A stretch of 64,000 nt of DNA. Origin: Alteriqipengyuania abyssalis (GTDB lineage: Bacteria; Pseudomonadota; Alphaproteobacteria; Sphingomonadales; Sphingomonadaceae). This document shows, in pieces, positions 59,460 through 64,000 of the stretch. Below the pieces are notes generated by a model, which searched no databases, was not told where the DNA came from, and was given only the letters and a program-made list of their open reading frames with translations. Both the position numbers and the translations under genes were made by a program. The stretch is taken from positions 277,501 to 341,500 of the forward strand of contig NZ_JAHWXP010000003.1 in assembly GCF_019857185.1 (NCBI RefSeq), given 5' to 3'. Position 1 is the stretch's first letter. Every line of letters starts with the position of its first letter.

Positions 59460-60134
59460 CTAACGACGAAGGTCGCGTTTCAGCACGGCTTCGGCACCAA
59501 CCAGAAAAACGTCGATACTGAAGTCGATCTGTTCATCGCCATACGTGTCGTAACCATGATCGAGAATACGCAGAAGATTGGCGAATTTTTCCGGATTCAG
59601 ACGCTCCAGCGCAGCGCGCAGCGCCTTTGGGCGGGGTTTCTCCATCGAACCCGTCGCCTGTATCACATCGCGGGCATGGCCGAGGCACAGGGTGGAAAGC
59701 ATGGTCACCAGTCGCGTGGCCGCCTCGTCCGTAAATCCGGCCTCGAAAAAACGCGCGAAGAGACTCTCGTTCGCTTCGAGCGACCACGTGGTCAGCGGTT
59801 CGCCAAACCACAGGTGCTCGGACAGCTTCCCGAGCGACAGGGCTCGCTCCACGAAGCTACTGGCATAGATGCGAGAGGCATCGCGCCAGTCTTCTGCAGC
59901 CCGAATCGCGTCGGGTGAGAATTCGTCCGCAAAAGCCTTGTGAGCCAAGATGGTGAGCAGGGCCTCACGATCTTTCACGTAATAGTTCAAAGCTTTACGA
60001 TCGACCTGCATCGCTTTGGCGAGCGATTGCATCGTCAAATCTTCCACCTCGAAGCTCTGCGCGGTCTCGACGATCTGATCGAGATCGAGTCCCGCTCTTT
60101 GCCCGCGTGACCGGACAGTCTGTGGACGCTTCAT
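59460..60134 (-). CDS. TetR/AcrR family transcriptional regulator
   Basis: A 224-residue regulator. The N-terminal helix-turn-helix (about residues 20-60) reads DQIVETAQSFEVEDLTMQSLAKAMQVDRKALNYYVKDREALLTILAHKAF, a TetR signature. The C-terminal helical domain is of the TetR_C type with no recognisable ligand pocket. The best start is ATG 60134 (MKRPQTVRSRGQ). It is 237 bp from the upstream patatin gene on the same strand; its target is not evident. Confidence 0.88.
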   Translation of the reverse strand: MKRPQTVRSRGQRAGLDLDQIVETAQSFEVEDLTMQSLAKAMQVDRKALNYYVKDREALLTILAHKAFADEFSPDAIRAAEDWRDASRIYASSFVERALSLGKLSEHLWFGEPLTTWSLEANESLFARFFEAGFTDEAATRLVTMLSTLCLGHARDVIQATGSMEKPRPKALRAALERLNPEKFANLLRILDHGYDTYGDEQIDFSIDVFLVGAEAVLKRDLRR

Positions 60135-60371
60135 CGGGTGCTTCGGTGCCTGCTGTGCATGCCCCGATCCAGGAGGCCCGCAAGCTTCACGCTGCAGCCA
60201 AGGCTCGGATACGACAGACAGAGCTCGCATGACGAAAGATCGACTGCCGACTTCGGCTTTTCGGTTGGCGCGCGCCGACAAGTATGAGCAGCCGATCGTC
60301 GGTAACGTGATCGCCCTGCTCGGGCCGAGCTCCAGTCGCGTCCGCAACACGATTAGCGATAGCGTCCCCGG

Positions 60372-61607
60372 CTATTGGCGGTTGCCGCCTGTGTCGGTGT
60401 CGCTTAGCTCTACCCCGCTCTCCACCTCGGGCTTGGGAGAAGGCGGACGTTCCTCCCACGCGGCCCTTCGCCCGCGCTCCAGGCCGTAGTCGTACAGATC
60501 TTGCATGAAGTCCTGCGCGAACAGATCGTGGTCTTGGATCTTATAGTCCTGGGCGATGTAGGTCAGATGGTAGGCCGCCCCGTTTCCTTGCGACCACGTA
60601 TAGGCCGAATTCACACGATCCTGCAGGCTGGCGAAGAGTATCACATCGATCGTGCGCACGGCGATATCCGGCACCGATCCGTCGATCATCTCGAATTCCC
60701 CGGCCATCTTGCCGTTCACCAGCAGATAGAGCTCTGTCTGCGGGCCCGCTCGCCCAGTCTGCCCCTCCGCGACCGATGGAGATGCCAGCAGCGTAGCGAT
60801 CGCGCCGCCGTCCACATGCAATTCGCTGATCTGTCGGCCCTCGACCTGGGTCTCTATCAGGACGGGGGGGAAGAGGACCGGAACCGAACTGCTCGCCAGC
60901 AGGATCCGGCGAAACAGATCGTAGCGGTCTGGCGCATCGCTCGCCGCGATCGCCCCCATGTCCCAGATCGCATTGCCGGGACGATCGAGATTCACGGTGC
61001 CGACGAACAACCGCCGCCCCGCGCGATGCTCCTCCGCCACCGCATCAATCACGGCGTTTGTCGCGAAGCGGGCGATCAGCTGTTCGAGCGGGCCGGTGGT
61101 CGCGGCGCTCGATGAAAAGGGGATCGCGAGCGGAAAGCGCATTTCGAACACGTCGTCGGGCGTGATCTGAGTATAGGCAGCCTTCATCTCGTCGTCGTAG
61201 TCGGACCCGAGCAGGGCAAACGGCGCGATCAGAGCCCCGGTGCTGACCCCCGTTACGATCGAGAACCGCGGGCGCTTGCCCGACTGGCTCCAGCCGTTGA
61301 GAAAGCCTGCGCCATAGGCCCCCTTGTCGGCGCCGCCCGACAGGGCGAGCAAGCGCACCGGCTCTCCGTCAGCCGGTGCAGGCAGTGACATCTGCTGGAT
61401 AAGATTGGGCGCGTCGGCCCAATACCGCACGCGCGGCATATCGCGCGGCTGCGCGGCATCGACCTGCGTTGCTTCGAACGGCTCGCGCTCGATGGTTGCA
61501 CACCCGGCCAGCGGTAACGCCGCGGCGAGTACGAACAGCGCGAAAAGACGCACGACCCGGCGCGTCTGGATGGGTGTGGCGTTTATCGGCCTAGGGTTCA
61601 TTGCCAT
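60372..61607 (-). CDS. patatin-like phospholipase lipoprotein
   Basis: A 411-residue protein. The signal peptide ends in a lipobox LPLAGC (Cys36), so it is membrane-anchored. The patatin domain has the oxyanion loop LSGGADKGAYGAGF (residues 89-102), the nucleophile elbow GVSTG (Ser122) and the catalytic Asp266 in VDGGA. It is expected to hydrolyse membrane lipids in the envelope. The C-terminal tail is charged. It is divergent from the hydrolase-HNH pair with a 118-bp gap that could hold both promoters. Confidence 0.9.
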   Translation of the reverse strand: MAMNPRPINATPIQTRRVVRLFALFVLAAALPLAGCATIEREPFEATQVDAAQPRDMPRVRYWADAPNLIQQMSLPAPADGEPVRLLALSGGADKGAYGAGFLNGWSQSGKRPRFSIVTGVSTGALIAPFALLGSDYDDEMKAAYTQITPDDVFEMRFPLAIPFSSSAATTGPLEQLIARFATNAVIDAVAEEHRAGRRLFVGTVNLDRPGNAIWDMGAIAASDAPDRYDLFRRILLASSSVPVLFPPVLIETQVEGRQISELHVDGGAIATLLASPSVAEGQTGRAGPQTELYLLVNGKMAGEFEMIDGSVPDIAVRTIDVILFASLQDRVNSAYTWSQGNGAAYHLTYIAQDYKIQDHDLFAQDFMQDLYDYGLERGRRAAWEERPPSPKPEVESGVELSDTDTGGNRQ

Positions 61608-61725
61608 TTACGCTCCTCCTGACCTGATCGTCGGCAAGAGCCCAGCTTCGGCCCTGCACGGCGAATTGAATGGCCATCGACAACCAGTCGATACTCGATA
61701 GTCTGCCTTTACCAAGGGGGCAGAT

Positions 61726-63126
61726 GTGGCAAAGCCGAAGACAGCAGTCGTCCTGATCCATGGAATCGGTGAACAGCGGCCGATGGATACGCTGTGGGGC
61801 TTTGTCCGTGCAGCATGGACCCACGACGCCCAGCTTGTGCATCCGACCCGGAACGAGGTCTGGTCGAAGCCGGAACTGGTGACAGGTTCGTTCGAGCTGC
61901 GCCGGATTACCACCCGGGAAGCAAGTTACGGCGATAAGCGCCGCTTCGATTTCTTCGAGTTCTACTGGGCGCACCGCATGCAAGGCCATACCCTCGGCGG
62001 GCTGCTGCGCTGGACCATGAAACTCTTCCTGCGCGCGCCTTCCCAGGTACCAAAGGGCCTGTTCCTCGCCTGGGGCTTCGGGGTCGGGTTGCTGGTCGCA
62101 GCCGCCGTGCTGGCGATTCTTGCGTGGCAGGGCGATTTGATGGCCAGCCTCGGCATTCCGCGCTGGATTGTCATCAGCGCGCCTCTGATTCTCGCAGCAG
62201 GCAGCTTCATCCTTCATGCGGTCATCCTGCCACAGGCGGGCGATGCCGCGCGATATCTAAGCCCGGAGCCGAACAATGTCGCCATTCGCCAGCAGATACG
62301 CGAGGACGGCGTCTCGCTGATCGAAAAGCTGACCGCAAGTGGTGAGTACGACCGCATCGTCGTCGCCGGGCACAGCCTGGGGTCGGTCATCGCTCACGAC
62401 CTTCTGAACTTCGCGTGGAACCGCCTCGACCGATCGAAAATGTCCGCGATCCATGCGGCCGAAAGCGCGGCGATGGAAGCTCTCTCAGCGTTGGAAGCTG
62501 CCGCACGCGAACTTGTGGATGCATCGCCAGCCGATCGACCTGCAAGGAGAACCGCCTATCGCAATGCGCAGCGCCTCTATCACAAGACGCTTGCCAGGGG
62601 CGAGGTGCCGCTCTGGATCGTGAGCGACCTTGTGACCATCGGCAGTCCGCTGAGCAAGGCCGCCCTGCTGATCGGCCACGATGCCGAGGATCTGCAGGCC
62701 CGTATCGCGCGCCGGGAGATACCCTCGTCGCCGCCGGTGCTTGAAGGAAAGAAGGGCAACCGTCGTTTTTCCTATCCACCCGCGAACAAGGTCCGGCGTC
62801 CGCACCACGGGGCTGTTTTCGGCCCGACCGTGTGGACCAACCTGTACCATCCACATCGTCTCATCTGGTTTGGCGACATCGTGTCCGGCCCGCTGCGGCA
62901 GCTCTTCGGGCCGGCAGTGCTCGATGTCCGGCTTCCGATTGGCAAGCCGCCGGGTTTCCGCCATCTCGATTACTGGAAAAACCCCGACGCCGAGCCCGTG
63001 CACCCGACTATCGTGGCGCTTCGTCGCGCGCTCAATCTGAGGGCGCGGGACACGGACGAGGCATTGTGGGGCGAGGCGGCCGGCAAGGACGAGATCGTCG
63101 CCGACACCGAAATGCAAGGAGACTGA
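61726..63126 (+). CDS. alpha/beta-hydrolase-like membrane protein of unknown function
   Basis: A 466-residue protein. N-terminal VVLIHGIGEQRPMDTLWGF carries the HG oxyanion motif, and GHSLGS (Ser217) is the nucleophile elbow. Two membrane helices lie between them, about residues 112-134 and 147-168. Catalytic Asp and His candidates exist in the second half (for example the HLDYW region near residue 423) but cannot be assigned. The start is GTG at 61726. The HNH-like gene begins 5 bp after its stop, so the two are almost certainly one operon. A lipase, esterase or inactive scaffold are all possible. Confidence 0.75.
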   Translation: MAKPKTAVVLIHGIGEQRPMDTLWGFVRAAWTHDAQLVHPTRNEVWSKPELVTGSFELRRITTREASYGDKRRFDFFEFYWAHRMQGHTLGGLLRWTMKLFLRAPSQVPKGLFLAWGFGVGLLVAAAVLAILAWQGDLMASLGIPRWIVISAPLILAAGSFILHAVILPQAGDAARYLSPEPNNVAIRQQIREDGVSLIEKLTASGEYDRIVVAGHSLGSVIAHDLLNFAWNRLDRSKMSAIHAAESAAMEALSALEAAARELVDASPADRPARRTAYRNAQRLYHKTLARGEVPLWIVSDLVTIGSPLSKAALLIGHDAEDLQARIARREIPSSPPVLEGKKGNRRFSYPPANKVRRPHHGAVFGPTVWTNLYHPHRLIWFGDIVSGPLRQLFGPAVLDVRLPIGKPPGFRHLDYWKNPDAEPVHPTIVALRRALNLRARDTDEALWGEAAGKDEIVADTEMQGD

Positions 63127-63131
63127 CCGCC

Positions 63132-64000
63132 ATGCGATATGTCGAACGCGACCGGATAGAGCCGCCCGCCGTGTTCGGGAGCGATGATGCGCGGATCAGC
63201 CGCCAACGTGTGCTCGATCTTTTCATGAGCGGCCCGGAAACCCTGCTGCAAACCCGTTCCGACCGTAGCCGATCAATCGCCGATCATCCCGAGGTGCGCC
63301 GCGCGCTCGCAGACCTCTTCAACCATTCCTGCGCCTTTTGCGAGACCCTCATCGATGATCCCAAGGTGTTCCGGTTTCGGCCTGCAGAGGGTGCGCACCC
63401 CGTCACCGACCGCGACTTCGCACACCTCTATTATGCCTGGCTCGCCGATGCCTGGCAGAACCTGTATCCGATTTGCTGGGAGTGCATGCCAGAGGACCCG
63501 TTCCATTTTCCGGTCGAAGGCGGTCGACGAAGCCCGCTCCCCAACCCCGGGCAGCTCCAGCAATATATCGACCGCAGCGATGGTCGCTGGCCCGTCTTTC
63601 CTCTCGACGAGAATGCGATCTTCCTCGACCCGTGCAGCGATCGTAATCTCTGGCGGTATATTCGTTTTGCGAGTGATGGCAGCATCAGCGCTTACCGCAA
63701 TAACCGGCGAGGACGCTCCACAATCCGACATTTTCGACTGGATCGTCGATCGCTGACCAGCGAGCGGGGGGCGTTGTTCGAGCGGTATTTCGCTCAGTTG
63801 TGGGAAGGTCTGGAAACGGAGGACTATGACGATGGCCGCTCTCTGTTTCCCGACAGGGGGCCGTTTAGCGGCGGTTGGCGCATATACCTTCGCGATCTCC
63901 TCGCGCGCGCGCTCAATCGACGCGCGAGCGAGAATGTCGAACGGCAACTGCTCGTTCTGCGCGAACATCGCGATTGGAGGGATCGCCTAGAGCGCGCCCG
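63132..64000 (+). CDS. HNH/PtuB-like zinc-finger nuclease-type protein (partial, runs off the edge)
   Basis: At least 289 residues with no stop before the window ends. A zinc site is formed by Cys67-x2-Cys70 (CAFC) and Cys115-x2-Cys118 (ICWEC). Between them come FRFRPAEGAHP and YYAWLADAWQNLYP, and later FLDPCSD (165-170) and RRGRSTIRHFRLDRRSL. This order matches TIGR02646/PtuB-type HNH proteins of Septu and some retron systems (EHFRP, WLAYEWENL, CxxC, LLDPC, TERG...LGLNR). The usual catalytic His of EHFRP reads Arg here. No partner ATPase can be seen. Confidence 0.65.
   Translation, partial: MRYVERDRIEPPAVFGSDDARISRQRVLDLFMSGPETLLQTRSDRSRSIADHPEVRRALADLFNHSCAFCETLIDDPKVFRFRPAEGAHPVTDRDFAHLYYAWLADAWQNLYPICWECMPEDPFHFPVEGGRRSPLPNPGQLQQYIDRSDGRWPVFPLDENAIFLDPCSDRNLWRYIRFASDGSISAYRNNRRGRSTIRHFRLDRRSLTSERGALFERYFAQLWEGLETEDYDDGRSLFPDRGPFSGGWRIYLRDLLARALNRRASENVERQLLVLREHRDWRDRLERA

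Noticed and set aside
60372-61607. Patatin-like protein as a CBASS CapV effector
   Set aside because: It carries a lipoprotein signal, so it acts outside the cytoplasm, and no CD-NTase, CapD or other CBASS gene is adjacent.

Overview
The window is GC-rich alphaproteobacterial chromosome. Gene content points to Sphingomonadales, probably Erythrobacteraceae: a ubiquinol-cytochrome c chaperone gene next to DUF177, a BamE/OmlA lipoprotein next to hslVU, COQ9, DUF1134, and many TonB-dependent receptors. Strand use is mixed and genes are tightly packed, often with 4-nt ATGA/GTGA overlaps. Family assignment rests on gene content only, because no database search was possible.

Layout. 0-13 kb: polysaccharide flippase, two-motif aspartyl protease, Atm1-type ABC exporter, M16 peptidase, SulP transporter, MFS transporter, then bamE-hslV-hslU with a heat-shock-type promoter and a palindromic element. 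13-33.6 kb: housekeeping genes, namely respiratory-complex chaperone, DUF177, KtrAB potassium uptake, DMT exporter, ABC-F protein, ssb, feoAB, COQ9, ankyrin protein, SCO copper chaperone, YcgN, YgjP-type protease, ribD-ribE, map with a ParD-like partner, two GNATs, an aminotransferase and DUF1134. 33.8-35.85 kb: a tRNA-Ser(GCU) gene whose 3' end is repeated 1.9 kb downstream. The two copies bracket galE, a helix-turn-helix remnant and AT-richer non-coding DNA, which looks like a decayed integrated element.

35.9-47.8 kb is a cobalamin island. Leftward genes are cobU, cobQ, cbiB, cobC (decarboxylase), cobS, an alpha-ribazole phosphatase gene, cobT, a DUF1636 gene and btuB. Rightward genes are a BtuM-like membrane protein, cobO and cobB. 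Two divergent cobalamin riboswitches sit between the two arms, so uptake, amidation, adenosylation and lower-ligand assembly appear to be jointly B12-repressed. No corrin-ring synthesis genes are in the window. 47.8-52 kb is a siderophore-receptor / small membrane protein / PepSY operon with a Fur-box-like site. 52-59.3 kb is a FecI-FecR-receptor signalling set followed by a large autotransporter.

59.4-64 kb holds a TetR regulator, a patatin-like lipoprotein and, at the right edge, a rightward two-gene unit: a membrane alpha/beta-hydrolase followed by a protein resembling PtuB/TIGR02646-type HNH nucleases that runs off the window. This unit is the best candidate for an unrecognised, possibly anti-phage, system, but it cannot be judged without the sequence beyond 64,000.
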